Positions 1-10,285 of a stretch of 64,000 nucleotides of DNA are shown in pieces. This DNA comes from an uncultured Bacteroides sp. (GTDB lineage Bacteria > Bacteroidota > Bacteroidia > Bacteroidales > Bacteroidaceae): the NCBI RefSeq assembly GCF_963676325.1, contig NZ_OY781099.1:1054001-1118000 (forward strand), given 5' to 3'. The position numbers were made by a program, and so were the translations under genes. A model generated the notes under the pieces. The model was not told where the DNA came from. It did not search any database and saw nothing but the letters and a program-made list of their open reading frames with translations. Every line of letters starts with the position of its first letter. Within the stretch, counting starts at the first letter, position 1.

Positions 1-2361
1 CAAGATGCAATTTGGAATACTATTGGTGATCTTGGAGAGGGTGGTACGAATGCTAATAAATATTTAGCTTTGCTTTATGATACAAAGGAAATTGGCTTTG
101 ATCCTTCTTGGAGATATTTTAATGAGTATAATCAAAATACTAATTGGCTTAAGGAAGTTTCGCAAACAGGTTATTCTGTAGATAATAACTTCTCAATGTC
201 GGGGGGGGGTGATAAAGCTATTTATCGTTTGTCCTTAGGATACTTAACAGAGGAAGGTACAACCATTGGTACAGGATTTAATCGTCTTAGTGCTATGTTT
301 GATATGAGTTACAAGTTCTCTGATAAACTTGATATTTCTGCAAACTTCAATTTTACTCAGGGAATAAAAAATGCTAATTATTCGGACGATGCCCGTTCTG
401 AGGCTTTAACTAAAATGCCGAATATGAGTCCTTACATGATTGGTGAAGACGGTAAACGTACAAGTGACTATTTTACTCCATATTCTTATTTCCAGGGACA
501 GTATTCTGATGTGTATAATCCTGTTGCTATGGTTAATGAAAGTGTGAATAAAGCAACATCTACTACAAACCGTATGATTTTTAATCTTCATTACAATTTT
601 TTTGAAGGATTTGATTATCGCAGTATTGTGGGATTTGATGTTAGAACATCTAAAAGTAGTCTTTTCTTACCTCAAAGTGTAACAGGAGTTTCTTGGGTTG
701 ACAATAATTTTAATTATAGTACAAACGGTGGAAATGATAAACTCTATTTAACGACCGAAAACAGATTCATCTATAATAAAACGTTTTCAGACTATCACAA
801 GTTGTTATTAAGTGCAATCTTTCAAACATCCGATCAAACAACATCAACTTATACAAGTTCCACAAGTGGTAATTCAAGTAGTGGAATTACCGATCCTATT
901 TCGGGAGCAAGTATTAGGGCTGCAGGTTCCGGACGTGTTATAAACCGTGGACTGGGTGGTGTGTTAAATGCTCATTACACTCTTTTTGATAAATATTTGT
1001 TTGATGCTGGTTATCGTATGGAAGCCAGTTCCAGTATGTCTAGTAATGGTCGTTGGGGAGGTTTCCCTACGTTGGGTGTTGCTTGGCAATTGGGAGACGA
1101 AAAGTTTATAAAGGAATTAAAGTCTATATCAACTGCTAAGCTTAGGTTGAGTTGGGGACAGAGTGGTAATACTCCTACTGGAGCGTCTCCATACGTAGGC
1201 ACATTTAAACCAATTGTACCAGGATACGGAGAAATGACAGCTATTCAACCAAGTAAGATTCAATTGAATAATCTAAAGTGGGAAGTTCTTACTCAAACAA
1301 ATTTAGGCCTTGATCTTGGTTTCCTTGATAATAGACTAAACATGTCTGTTGACCTATATAAAAAGTTAACAACTCATATGCTGCAGAAAGATGTAGATGT
1401 ACCAACATCAACTGGCTTTTCAACTGTTTCATGGTATAATTCCGGAAAGATGTCCAATAAAGGTTGGGAATTCCGTTTGGATTATGACGTTTTAAGAAAT
1501 AAGAATTGGGGATTGCAATTAAACTTTAATATTGCTCAGAATAAGAATGAAGTATTGGATATGCCTGAAAATAAAACAGCCACAAATTATTCTTTGAAAA
1601 ATGGCGCATATGCATATAAACTCGTAGAAGGAGATCCTCTTGGTTCTTTTTATGGTTATAAATATTTAGGCGTGTATCAGAATACTGAAGAAACTTATGT
1701 TCGTAACAATAGTGGCAATTTAGTATCTGATATGAATGGTAAGCCAGTTGTTATGAAGAATAATGATTTAAAAGTATATCCGGGTGATGCTAAGTATATG
1801 GATGTGAATGGTGATGGTGTAATTAACCAATATGATATTGTTTATATTGGTAATTCAAACCCTACATTAACTGGTGGCTTTGGATTTAATTTACGCTATA
1901 AATCATGGGGATTAATAGCTAATTTCCACGGGAGAGCAGGACAGAAAGCTATTAATCAGGCTCGAATGAACATGGAAAACATGTATGGAAAGAACAACCA
2001 AAGTACAGCTGTCCTAAAAAGATGGAGACATGAAGGTGATGATACTGAAATACCTCGTGCATTGTATGACCGTGGATATAATTATTTAGGGTCTGACCGT
2101 TTTGTTGAGGATGCTTCTTTTTTACGTCTGAAAACTGTTACAGTGAAATATTCTCTTCCTAAATCTATGTTTGGTAAATCTTCAATTCAGAGAGCTGAGT
2201 TCTATTTGACTGGATATGATTTGTTGACTTTTACAAAGTACACAGGTCAAGATCCCGAGGTTAGTACTTCTAGAGTAGACAATATGTACGAAGTTGCTCT
2301 TGATAAGGCTTCAACTCCTAAACCTTTGAGATTTGCTTTTGGATTGAATCTAATTTTTTAA
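1..2361 (+). CDS. SusC-like TonB-dependent outer-membrane receptor, 5' end outside window
   Basis: The frame is open from base 1, so the N-terminus (signal peptide, regulatory domain, plug) lies upstream; 786 residues are visible. What remains is the C-terminal beta-barrel of a SusC/RagA transporter, which imports oligosaccharides across the outer membrane using TonB energy. Family hallmarks are the SGGGDKAIYRLSLGY stretch, WGQSGN, the DVNGDGVINQYD loop and the terminal FGLNLIF with a final aromatic residue. It is followed 18 bp later by its SusD partner, as usual. A run of nine G at 201-209 encodes part of the Gly-Gly-Gly motif. The assignment is secure; the substrate cannot be read from the sequence. 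Confidence 0.95.
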   Translation, partial: QDAIWNTIGDLGEGGTNANKYLALLYDTKEIGFDPSWRYFNEYNQNTNWLKEVSQTGYSVDNNFSMSGGGDKAIYRLSLGYLTEEGTTIGTGFNRLSAMFDMSYKFSDKLDISANFNFTQGIKNANYSDDARSEALTKMPNMSPYMIGEDGKRTSDYFTPYSYFQGQYSDVYNPVAMVNESVNKATSTTNRMIFNLHYNFFEGFDYRSIVGFDVRTSKSSLFLPQSVTGVSWVDNNFNYSTNGGNDKLYLTTENRFIYNKTFSDYHKLLLSAIFQTSDQTTSTYTSSTSGNSSSGITDPISGASIRAAGSGRVINRGLGGVLNAHYTLFDKYLFDAGYRMEASSSMSSNGRWGGFPTLGVAWQLGDEKFIKELKSISTAKLRLSWGQSGNTPTGASPYVGTFKPIVPGYGEMTAIQPSKIQLNNLKWEVLTQTNLGLDLGFLDNRLNMSVDLYKKLTTHMLQKDVDVPTSTGFSTVSWYNSGKMSNKGWEFRLDYDVLRNKNWGLQLNFNIAQNKNEVLDMPENKTATNYSLKNGAYAYKLVEGDPLGSFYGYKYLGVYQNTEETYVRNNSGNLVSDMNGKPVVMKNNDLKVYPGDAKYMDVNGDGVINQYDIVYIGNSNPTLTGGFGFNLRYKSWGLIANFHGRAGQKAINQARMNMENMYGKNNQSTAVLKRWRHEGDDTEIPRALYDRGYNYLGSDRFVEDASFLRLKTVTVKYSLPKSMFGKSSIQRAEFYLTGYDLLTFTKYTGQDPEVSTSRVDNMYEVALDKASTPKPLRFAFGLNLIF

Positions 2362-2379
2362 AACATAATATCATACGAT

Positions 2380-3870
2380 ATGAAAAATATAAAATATTAT
2401 ATCTCAGCATTGACTCTTATGTTTGCTTTTTCTTCTTGTCAGGACTATTTAAATGTTTTGCCAGAGAATGAACAAAGTAGTTCTGAGTATTGGCAGACAA
2501 AAGAAGAAGTGCAGGCTGTATTAGCAGCAGGATATGTAAATTTACGCTCAGCGCAAGAGGATATTTTTCTTTGGGGAGAGTCCAGAGGAAATGGCATTAT
2601 ATTCTTTGGTGATGGTTCCACAGGTCAAAAAGCTGCTCAGAAAGTACGCTCTATGGATATTCTGTTGAATAATGATTTGGCTAAATGGGATGCCATTTAT
2701 AAGGTTATCAATATGGCTAACTCTGTGATAAAATATGCACCAGGTGTTGTTGCAAAAGATGAGTCATTTAACGTAAATGTGATGAATTCAGACCTGTCTG
2801 AAGCCTATTTTCTACGTGCATTATCTTATTTTTATTTAGTACGTGTTTTTGGTGATGTTCCTTATGTTGTAGAACCATATGTAGACGATAAAGCTTCTTA
2901 TGTTTTGGGGGCAACTTCAGGAAATGATATATTGAAACAATGTGTTACTGATTTAAATGGAGCGTTAGATGCTGCGAAAGAATATTTCCCGGAAACAGAT
3001 GCTACAAATCCGATGAATACAAAAGGTCGTGCAACTAAATGGGCTATTAATTCTTTATTAGCAGATATAAATTTGTGGTTGGGCAATTATCAGGACTGTC
3101 TTACAGAATGTGATGCAGTTATTAATTCTGGTAAAGTAGGGTTGATTAAAGGTTCTTCCTGGTTTACAAATTTCTATCCAGGAAATAGTAACGAGAGTAT
3201 ATTTGAAATACAATATAGTAAGCCTCTGGCACAGACAAATAGCTTCATAACCTGGTTTAGCACAAATCATTATTACATGATTTCTCCTTATGAATTGTCT
3301 TTATTGAATGATGAGAATGATATTAGAGGTGGAAATGCTTCATATAAGATAAGTGATGAATCTACTATATGGAAATATGTAGGTAAATTAAATGATGGCG
3401 CTACGGCACGAGATGGTAGTACTGAAAATGATCAGAACTTCATTATTTATCGTTTAGCTGATATTTATTTAATGCAAGCAGAAGCTAATATTATGTTAGG
3501 AACTGATGATGGTTATGCTAAAGCAGCTAATTTAATCAACTTGATACGTGAGAGAGCTGGATTGGCTGATATTTCTGCCACATCTAATCAAGAATCGATG
3601 CTAACTATTTTATTACAGGAACGTCAAAGAGAATTCTTTGCAGAAGGAAAATGCTGGTTTGATTTGTTACGTATTGGTTCCAGAGACAATTATAAATACA
3701 AAGAGCTTTTAATTCAGCAAGTATTGAATATAACAGGCGCTAATAATCAAGCAGTGATTCGTTCAAAACTGGCTGATACTAATTCTTGGTATATGCCATA
3801 TCATGAGGATGAAACAGCTGTCAATCCTTTGCTTAAGCAAAACTCTTATTATGCGAAACTTGGTAAATAG
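2380..3870 (+). CDS. SusD/RagB-family starch-binding-like outer-membrane lipoprotein
   Basis: A 496-residue surface lipoprotein that would form the lid of the SusC transporter encoded just upstream. It begins with a lipoprotein signal (hydrophobic stretch, then SSC with Cys20 as lipidation site) followed by the family-typical QDYLNVLPENEQSSSEYW. The central LSEAYFLRALSYFYLVRVFGDVPY is the classic SusD helical motif, and the C-terminal LLQERQREFFAEGKCWFDLLR is the second SusD signature. Length is normal for the family. Spacing to both neighbours is short (18 and 27 bp), which suggests co-transcription. Binding specificity cannot be deduced. Confidence 0.95.
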   Translation: MKNIKYYISALTLMFAFSSCQDYLNVLPENEQSSSEYWQTKEEVQAVLAAGYVNLRSAQEDIFLWGESRGNGIIFFGDGSTGQKAAQKVRSMDILLNNDLAKWDAIYKVINMANSVIKYAPGVVAKDESFNVNVMNSDLSEAYFLRALSYFYLVRVFGDVPYVVEPYVDDKASYVLGATSGNDILKQCVTDLNGALDAAKEYFPETDATNPMNTKGRATKWAINSLLADINLWLGNYQDCLTECDAVINSGKVGLIKGSSWFTNFYPGNSNESIFEIQYSKPLAQTNSFITWFSTNHYYMISPYELSLLNDENDIRGGNASYKISDESTIWKYVGKLNDGATARDGSTENDQNFIIYRLADIYLMQAEANIMLGTDDGYAKAANLINLIRERAGLADISATSNQESMLTILLQERQREFFAEGKCWFDLLRIGSRDNYKYKELLIQQVLNITGANNQAVIRSKLADTNSWYMPYHEDETAVNPLLKQNSYYAKLGK

Positions 3871-3897
3871 TCATAAACAGAAAATAAAAATAATGAT

Positions 3898-5493
3898 ATG
3901 AAAAAGTTTAGTGGATTATTGATCCTACTGCTAGTTTGTCTGTGTTCATGTTCAGATCCGTATGCTAATACTGCATATATTGAAGAAATGAAGGATGTTC
4001 CGGCTGCTACTTATATGAGCGAGAATTCTGAGACATACTCACTGTGGGTTGATCTATTGAAATATACAGATTTGTATAATACTCTTAATCTGAGTGCCAA
4101 TTATACTTGCTTTGTTCCTAATAATGATGCAATGAATGCATACTTGAAAACTAAAAATGTAACTTCGGTAAAAGATCTGAATAAGAATGATGCAATAACA
4201 TTAGTAAAGTATCATACTATTAAGGGAACAGCATTTACAACCTCGGACTTTGATAATGGGGCCTTGGCTGATACTACTGCTACCGGCGACTTTCTGTCAA
4301 TAGAAAACGGTGGGTTGAATGCAATCCGTGTTAATAGTGAAGCTCTTATTGTTGGATTAGATAAATCTGTTACAAACGGTGTTATTCAAACAATTGATCA
4401 CGTATTAACTCCTATAACAGAAACCATTTGGGATAAAATGCAGGTTTCGTCATACTCTATATTTAAAAGTGCGATTGAAGCTACAGGATATAGTGAAAAG
4501 TTAAATAAAATAATGACAACTGAATTGTTATCTGATGGAACGGTTAGTGTGCGGAAATACAAGTATACTTTGTTTGCTGTTTCTAATGATGCATTTGCAA
4601 AGATGAATATAACAGATTTAAGTTCATTGGCTACATATCTGGGAGCAACGGATGCAAACTATACTGATTCTTCCAATGCTTTGAATAAGTATATATCTTA
4701 TCATATTATAAACCAAATGTTATCTTTTAATTCTTTGGCGAAATTTGAAACAGATGTAACATCAAAGAACATTGCTACATTAGCAGAAAATGAATTAATA
4801 AATTTATCAGATGTTAAGAATAACTTATTTCTTAATTATAATCAGAATACAGCGTCTGGTGTGCAGCTTAAAACAATAAATAGTAATTGCAAGAATGGAA
4901 TTGTACATGAGGTTGATAATATTATGCCTGTTGCTACTCCGGCAGCAGCAACTATAAATTGGGAATTTACGGATTATCCATATTTAGCAGCACTCTATTC
5001 AAGTTCTTATAGAATTACAACTTTAAGCTCAGCCTTTTCAAGCTGGGTTGATAGCGAAACAAATGGTGTTGAATGTTACAAATGGTCATCTGTTCCTGAA
5101 GATCGTAATGGTGTTGGTTATTATGTTTCAGATAAATCATCCACTGTGAAAAAGTCAGCAGCTAATTCAGATTATTTAATGTTGCAACTAGGAATGTTTG
5201 GATGGATAGAAATGGAAACTCCAGCTATAATTAAAGGAAAATATACGTTGATATTAAATCATTTTAATGCTTTGGCTAGTTCCGCAGGTTCAAAACTTTC
5301 TTTTATTATTGATGGAGAATATGTTGGAAGTGAAGTTGCTACTTCAGGCGCTTCTTCTAAAAAAGATCAATTTTTGAATAAAACGATCGGGCAAGTAGAA
5401 TTTAGTGTAACAAAGAAACACACTCTTAAGATCTTAGCCAGTGATAATGATGTTTCTTTCTTAGATGGTTTAACCTTTGTGCCTATTAATTAA
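3898..5493 (+). CDS. Fasciclin (FAS1)-domain lipoprotein of a SusCD locus
   Basis: A 531-residue predicted surface lipoprotein (MKKFSGLLILLLVCLCSCSD, lipidated at Cys18). Residues ~45-175 look like a FAS1 domain: TCFVPNNDAMNAYL, a VKYHTIKG strand and NGVIQTIDHVLTP at its end. A second FAS1-like unit spans ~180-345 (YTLFAVSNDAFAKM, YISYHII, NGIVHEVDNIMP). The last ~170 residues are beta-rich and could form a carbohydrate-binding-like sandwich; that is inference from composition. FAS1 domains mediate adhesion or glycan contact, so a role as an accessory surface glycan-binding protein next to SusC/SusD is plausible. The gene is 27 bp after susD and 11 bp before the start chosen for the next gene. 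Confidence 0.85.
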   Translation: MKKFSGLLILLLVCLCSCSDPYANTAYIEEMKDVPAATYMSENSETYSLWVDLLKYTDLYNTLNLSANYTCFVPNNDAMNAYLKTKNVTSVKDLNKNDAITLVKYHTIKGTAFTTSDFDNGALADTTATGDFLSIENGGLNAIRVNSEALIVGLDKSVTNGVIQTIDHVLTPITETIWDKMQVSSYSIFKSAIEATGYSEKLNKIMTTELLSDGTVSVRKYKYTLFAVSNDAFAKMNITDLSSLATYLGATDANYTDSSNALNKYISYHIINQMLSFNSLAKFETDVTSKNIATLAENELINLSDVKNNLFLNYNQNTASGVQLKTINSNCKNGIVHEVDNIMPVATPAAATINWEFTDYPYLAALYSSSYRITTLSSAFSSWVDSETNGVECYKWSSVPEDRNGVGYYVSDKSSTVKKSAANSDYLMLQLGMFGWIEMETPAIIKGKYTLILNHFNALASSAGSKLSFIIDGEYVGSEVATSGASSKKDQFLNKTIGQVEFSVTKKHTLKILASDNDVSFLDGLTFVPIN

Positions 5494-5504
5494 AATAAAT
5501 GTAT

Positions 5505-7115
5505 ATGAAAAAGATATTTATTATTTTATTATTTATTTGCCCACTCTTAATTTCCTGTAATGATACTTGGGATGATTATTACTATGGAAATAAAGGAATA
5601 GTTGTAGATGAAAGTTCTATGACTCTAACAGATTTTTTTCAAAAAAATCCGGAATATTCTCAGTTCTATACTCAGTTAAAAAGTACTGCGTTAGACAAAG
5701 AACTGACAAAAGACCAGCAATTAACTTTGTGGGTTGCTAATAATGAAGCAATGTCTGCATCTAATATTAAGTCGAATGATACATTGAGAATGAAATATCA
5801 CATGAATCATTTACCATTTATTCGCTCTGATTTGAAAGACGGACTTCGTATCCGTTCTCTGAATGGCATTTATCTTCAGATATCTCAGACTGGAGAAGAC
5901 TTATATGTAAATAACGCTAAAGTTGTTAAAACGTATATTTTGAAGAATGGAGTTATACATGTTATAGGATCCTTATTAAAAGCGAAGATTAATATGTATG
6001 ATTATCTAAGAGGATTAGGTGATGATTATTCAATCATACGAGACTCTATTTTTGCACAAAATGTAAGAGTCTTTGATAAGGCAAACTCTATTCCTATTGG
6101 CGTTGATAAAACAGGAAATACTTTGTATGACTCTGTCTTTTATGTATATAATCCATTGTTTGCCAAGGCTAAATTTAATTCAGAATTCTCACAGTTTACA
6201 GCTTTGGTTCCAAGCAATGAAGTCGTAAGAAAATGCTTTGATAAGTTAAACACTCAGTATAAACTGATGGGTAAAGAAGTGACTGGTGCAGATACGATTC
6301 TTGCTATGAAGTGGCTCAAAGAAGCAGTTTTCTATAATGGTGTAGTTACAGACTTTAGTAATAAAGATACTAAGTCTGCATTTGATCGTGTTTGGAGAGA
6401 TCCTGTTCAAAAGATAGACGATTCAAATCCTGTAGAGTTAAGTAATGGAATGCTTTATTATGTTACAGATTTAAAAATCCCTAATAATGTCATAATTAGT
6501 CGTGTGAAATCTTTAATTGAATACTGGCAATATTTATCGGATAGTCAAAAAGATTGGTATGTATTTAAAGGTGTTCTGAAAAAAGCGGATGGATCAGATA
6601 ATATCTCTATCTTAACTGATGCAGCAACTCCCAAACCAACAATTCTTCCAAATTATTTAGTTTTGAATGTTGTTGGAGATCCTGTTTCTAAAACGGAATT
6701 CTCAGTAAGTTTTCCTCCATTGGAAAAATATGTAGATGGCACAAAAACTTTAGTTCGTAAAATGCAGGTTCCACCAGGAGAATATAATCTGTATATGGGA
6801 TTCCGTAGTGCGGATCATCCGTATGTTAATGTATATTTTGCTAATGATGATTTGTCTGGAAATTATGTATATAATAAAGTTAATGGAGACATACAGGCTA
6901 GTTTATCTACTCCATGGAATTTTGACCGTGTAACCGAAACTGAATCATCAAAGTGGAATGGATTAGGAGGACTGGTCGGGGTTGTGAATGTTACAGGAAA
7001 TTCTATGACCTCCTTTAGAATAAAGGTTGAATTTAGCAAACTTTCAGCTGCCGGAAAATCAAAGAAATTAGCGCTTTATCATTGGGCTTTGAAGCCAACA
7101 GCTAATAATTATTAA
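5505..7115 (+). CDS. Second fasciclin-like lipoprotein of the SusCD locus
   Basis: I chose the ATG at 5505 because it gives a clean lipoprotein signal, MKKIFIILLFICPLLISC, with Cys18; an ATG two codons earlier is also possible. The 536-residue product has a FAS1-like N-terminal half (LTLWVANNEAMSAS, MKYHMNHLPF, NGVIHVIGSLLKAKINMYDYL) and a second divergent FAS1-like unit (FTALVPSNEVVRKCFDKL). The C-terminal ~200 residues are beta-rich (PPGEYNLYMGFRSADHPYVN) and resemble a ligand-binding sandwich. It shares its architecture with the preceding gene, although sequence similarity by eye is low. It is probably a surface glycan-binding accessory to the two flanking SusC/SusD pairs. No catalytic motif is visible. 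Confidence 0.75.
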   Translation: MKKIFIILLFICPLLISCNDTWDDYYYGNKGIVVDESSMTLTDFFQKNPEYSQFYTQLKSTALDKELTKDQQLTLWVANNEAMSASNIKSNDTLRMKYHMNHLPFIRSDLKDGLRIRSLNGIYLQISQTGEDLYVNNAKVVKTYILKNGVIHVIGSLLKAKINMYDYLRGLGDDYSIIRDSIFAQNVRVFDKANSIPIGVDKTGNTLYDSVFYVYNPLFAKAKFNSEFSQFTALVPSNEVVRKCFDKLNTQYKLMGKEVTGADTILAMKWLKEAVFYNGVVTDFSNKDTKSAFDRVWRDPVQKIDDSNPVELSNGMLYYVTDLKIPNNVIISRVKSLIEYWQYLSDSQKDWYVFKGVLKKADGSDNISILTDAATPKPTILPNYLVLNVVGDPVSKTEFSVSFPPLEKYVDGTKTLVRKMQVPPGEYNLYMGFRSADHPYVNVYFANDDLSGNYVYNKVNGDIQASLSTPWNFDRVTETESSKWNGLGGLVGVVNVTGNSMTSFRIKVEFSKLSAAGKSKKLALYHWALKPTANNY

Positions 7116-7135
7116 TCTTAAAATCAATATTTAGT

Positions 7136-10100
7136 ATGAATAAATATAAAATTATAATGCTGATGATTTTCATGCTTCTTGGCCGCATATCAATTGTTGC
7201 TCAGGATATTGTGAAACTGGAAGGTACAGTAGTGGATCCTTATAAAAATATGCCTATTGAAGGAGCTGTAGTCAGCTTTAGTGGGCATGAAGGTTCTGTT
7301 AAAACAGATGATAAAGGATGTTTTAAGGCGGAGGTCAAATCTCTTAAAGGAGAAGTTAGTGTGTGGTATCCTGGATATTATACAAATGTTCAACCTATTG
7401 CGAATCGTAAAAAAATGCGATTCGTAATGATCTCGCAAGATAAATATGGTTATTCAGATAATATGATTTTGCCATTAAAAGGCATCACTAATATCCGTAA
7501 TAAACAGACAAACCTAACTGCTATTCAAAAGAATAATGTAAATCTGAACAAAACAGATTTAGATCAAAGTTTAGTGAATATTCCAGGTTTACAAGTTATA
7601 GGTAAAGGCGGTATGCCTGGCGAAGGTAATTATTTTAGTATCAGAGGTGCTAATTCTGTGACAACAAATTCTAACCCATTAATTGTTATCAATGGAGTTC
7701 CATATATGCCGGATATGAATGAGTCTGGTACTATTGGCGGATTTTCAAGAAATATTCTGGGATCAATGAATGCTCATGATATTGAAAATATAACAGTGCT
7801 AAAAGGTGCAGATGCTGCAATGTATGGATCTCTAGGTTCAAATGGAGTTATCATGATTGAAACAGATAAAGCTGTAGATTTAGATACGAAAGTTGAATTC
7901 ATTGGACAATATGGTGTTGACATGAATCAAGCTACTTTTCCTGTTATGGGAGTAAATGATTATAAAAGTTATATCAGTAATGTTGCTTTAACAAAATATT
8001 CTGATATGGCAGATGTGTTAACGCAATTTCCTTATTTAGTTGATGATCCGACATCTTACTATAAGTATAAATATAACAATAATACAGACTGGCAGAAACA
8101 AATCTATTCACCCGGAATTTTTACAGATAATGTTTTAAAAATAAAGGGTGGAGATGCTATTGCAAAATATGATGTTTCTTTAGGTTATCAAGACAAATCT
8201 GGTCAGCTTAAAGGTGCAGGCTATTCCAAATTCTATACTCGATTGAATGCGGATGTAAATTTGAATAAGCAAATTTCATTGTTCTCTACAATTTCTATGG
8301 CTTATATTAACAGCAAAATACAGGAACAAGGAATGCTTGAAGAAACAAATCCTTTACTTACAGCCTTGAAAAAAGCTCCGCTATTGTCTCCTTATGAAAA
8401 GGATGCTGATAATAACTTGCTTCCAGATTTAGCGGCAATTCGTGATGCAGAGGGGAATCTTATAGTGAATAATATGGTAAGTAACCCTTTATCTGTTGTT
8501 TCAAATGTTAAGATGAAGGAGCATTTATATGATGTACAGATGAATTTTGGTCTGAATTATAAATTTACTGATGCATTTAGTCTGAAGGGACTTGTTGGTT
8601 TATATTATAATAGAAGTTATCAATCAGCATTTGTTCCAGGTATCTCTGAACAAACTATTATGCCTCTTGATAATCAGATTGCTGAGAATACTATTAAAGC
8701 AGGTCAATGCGAAACTTTTAATACGTATTTTAATTTGAATGCTAATTATTCAAAAGTATTCAATGATGTACATGCTTTCAAAGCTTCCCTCGGAGCTCAG
8801 GTTGCTATGAATAAAAGTGAATGTGATGCAGGTAAAGGTATTAACTCTAGCTCGGATTTCTATAAAACATTGAATTATGTGAGCACTACAGGAGGACGTT
8901 CGTTTTATGGTTATAATGATGTATGGAATTGGTTAAATTATAATCTTAGTACACAGTACACATATAATAACCAAATTGCTGCAGGTGTAAACTTATCAAT
9001 GGATGCATCTTCTGCAACAGGTCCCGATGCTAGCAGATATCAGTTATATCCGGCTTTTAATGTTGCCTGGTATGCAAAAAACTCTCTTTTTAAAGATGTT
9101 GATCTTATTAATAACCTAACATTAAGAGCTGAATATGTAACAACAGGAAATAGTCGTTTTTCTTCCTCACTAAGTAAATACAATTATTTAAATAAGGTCT
9201 TTAGGCAGTTATCAGGATTGACCAGAGCTGGGATACCAAATACTGATATTGTTCCCGAGTTGAATAGAACATTTGGAGTAGGAGCAGACTTGTCTATCTG
9301 GAATCATCGGTTGGATTTGACATTGGATTACTATCATACTAAAAATAGTAATTTAATTATGCCACGTTCTATTTCCTCAGCTTATGGTGTTAATTATTTG
9401 TATGATAATGTAGCTACAGCAAAGAATTCAGGGTTTGAGGCTGGTTTGCAACTGGCTGTTGTTCAAACAAAGAACTGGAAATGGTATGTAGGAGGAACAG
9501 TTTCATTTAATAAAAATGAAATTACTGATTTAGATGGGGAAAACAGCTTAGTTTTGAATATGAATGATGGTTCTGCTATAATTTCTGAAGTAGGTAAGCC
9601 AACTTATAGTTTTTATGGATATAAAACTGCTGGTGTTTTCTCAACTTCAGAAGAAGCTGCAACTGCATATAAGAATGGAACGCCATTAACTAACGTAGCT
9701 GGAAAAGCTTTTGAGGCAGGTGATGTACATTTTGTAGATCAGAATAATGATGGGGTGATTGATGACCGAGACAGAGTTAACTTAGGAAGTGCAGCTCCTG
9801 ATTATTATGGTAATTTCTTCACTTCGTTACAGTATAAAGGCTTTGAATTATCTGCAACATTTGCTTACAGTGAAGGTAATAAAATGTACAATGCTGTTCG
9901 TCAGAGCATGGAATCAATGAAAGATTTCACTAACCAATTGGTGTCAGTGAATAATCGTTGGACATCAGAAGGTCAGGTAACAAAGATGCCACGAGCAAAT
10001 TATGGAGATCCAATGGGAAATTCACGCTTTTCTGATCGCTGGATTGAAGATGCTTCTTATATCAAACTTAAAGAGTTGATGTTAAGTTATAAATTTAATT

Positions 10101-10273
10101 TCTTAGCAGGGACAACCGTATTTGTATCTGGAGAGAATTTATTTACCATTACAGATTATCTAGGATTAGATCCGGAAACAATGTATTCATATGATTCTTC
10201 AATGAGAGGATTTGATTATGGAAAAGTAGCTCTTCCTCGTTCTATTAAATTTGGTTTTAAACTGCAATTCTAA
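7136..10273 (+). CDS. SusC-like TonB-dependent outer-membrane receptor
   Basis: A complete 1045-residue SusC/RagA transporter. Its parts in order are a signal peptide (1-22, ending VAQ), a carboxypeptidase-D regulatory-like domain at ~25-100 (LEGTVVDPYKNMPIEGAVVSF), a plug with SLVNIPGLQV and YFSIRGANSVTTNSNPLIVINGVPY split around residues 145-190, TonB-plug VLKGADAAMYGSLGSNGVIMI, and a long beta-barrel ending FGFKLQF. It follows the second fasciclin gene by 20 bp and its SusD partner begins 12 bp downstream, so it lies in the same operon as the first SusC/SusD pair. Two complete SusC/SusD systems in one operon suggest import of more than one size or type of glycan fragment (inference). Confidence 0.95.
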   Translation: MNKYKIIMLMIFMLLGRISIVAQDIVKLEGTVVDPYKNMPIEGAVVSFSGHEGSVKTDDKGCFKAEVKSLKGEVSVWYPGYYTNVQPIANRKKMRFVMISQDKYGYSDNMILPLKGITNIRNKQTNLTAIQKNNVNLNKTDLDQSLVNIPGLQVIGKGGMPGEGNYFSIRGANSVTTNSNPLIVINGVPYMPDMNESGTIGGFSRNILGSMNAHDIENITVLKGADAAMYGSLGSNGVIMIETDKAVDLDTKVEFIGQYGVDMNQATFPVMGVNDYKSYISNVALTKYSDMADVLTQFPYLVDDPTSYYKYKYNNNTDWQKQIYSPGIFTDNVLKIKGGDAIAKYDVSLGYQDKSGQLKGAGYSKFYTRLNADVNLNKQISLFSTISMAYINSKIQEQGMLEETNPLLTALKKAPLLSPYEKDADNNLLPDLAAIRDAEGNLIVNNMVSNPLSVVSNVKMKEHLYDVQMNFGLNYKFTDAFSLKGLVGLYYNRSYQSAFVPGISEQTIMPLDNQIAENTIKAGQCETFNTYFNLNANYSKVFNDVHAFKASLGAQVAMNKSECDAGKGINSSSDFYKTLNYVSTTGGRSFYGYNDVWNWLNYNLSTQYTYNNQIAAGVNLSMDASSATGPDASRYQLYPAFNVAWYAKNSLFKDVDLINNLTLRAEYVTTGNSRFSSSLSKYNYLNKVFRQLSGLTRAGIPNTDIVPELNRTFGVGADLSIWNHRLDLTLDYYHTKNSNLIMPRSISSAYGVNYLYDNVATAKNSGFEAGLQLAVVQTKNWKWYVGGTVSFNKNEITDLDGENSLVLNMNDGSAIISEVGKPTYSFYGYKTAGVFSTSEEAATAYKNGTPLTNVAGKAFEAGDVHFVDQNNDGVIDDRDRVNLGSAAPDYYGNFFTSLQYKGFELSATFAYSEGNKMYNAVRQSMESMKDFTNQLVSVNNRWTSEGQVTKMPRANYGDPMGNSRFSDRWIEDASYIKLKELMLSYKFNFLAGTTVFVSGENLFTITDYLGLDPETMYSYDSSMRGFDYGKVALPRSIKFGFKLQF

Positions 10274-10285
10274 TTGTATTCAAGT

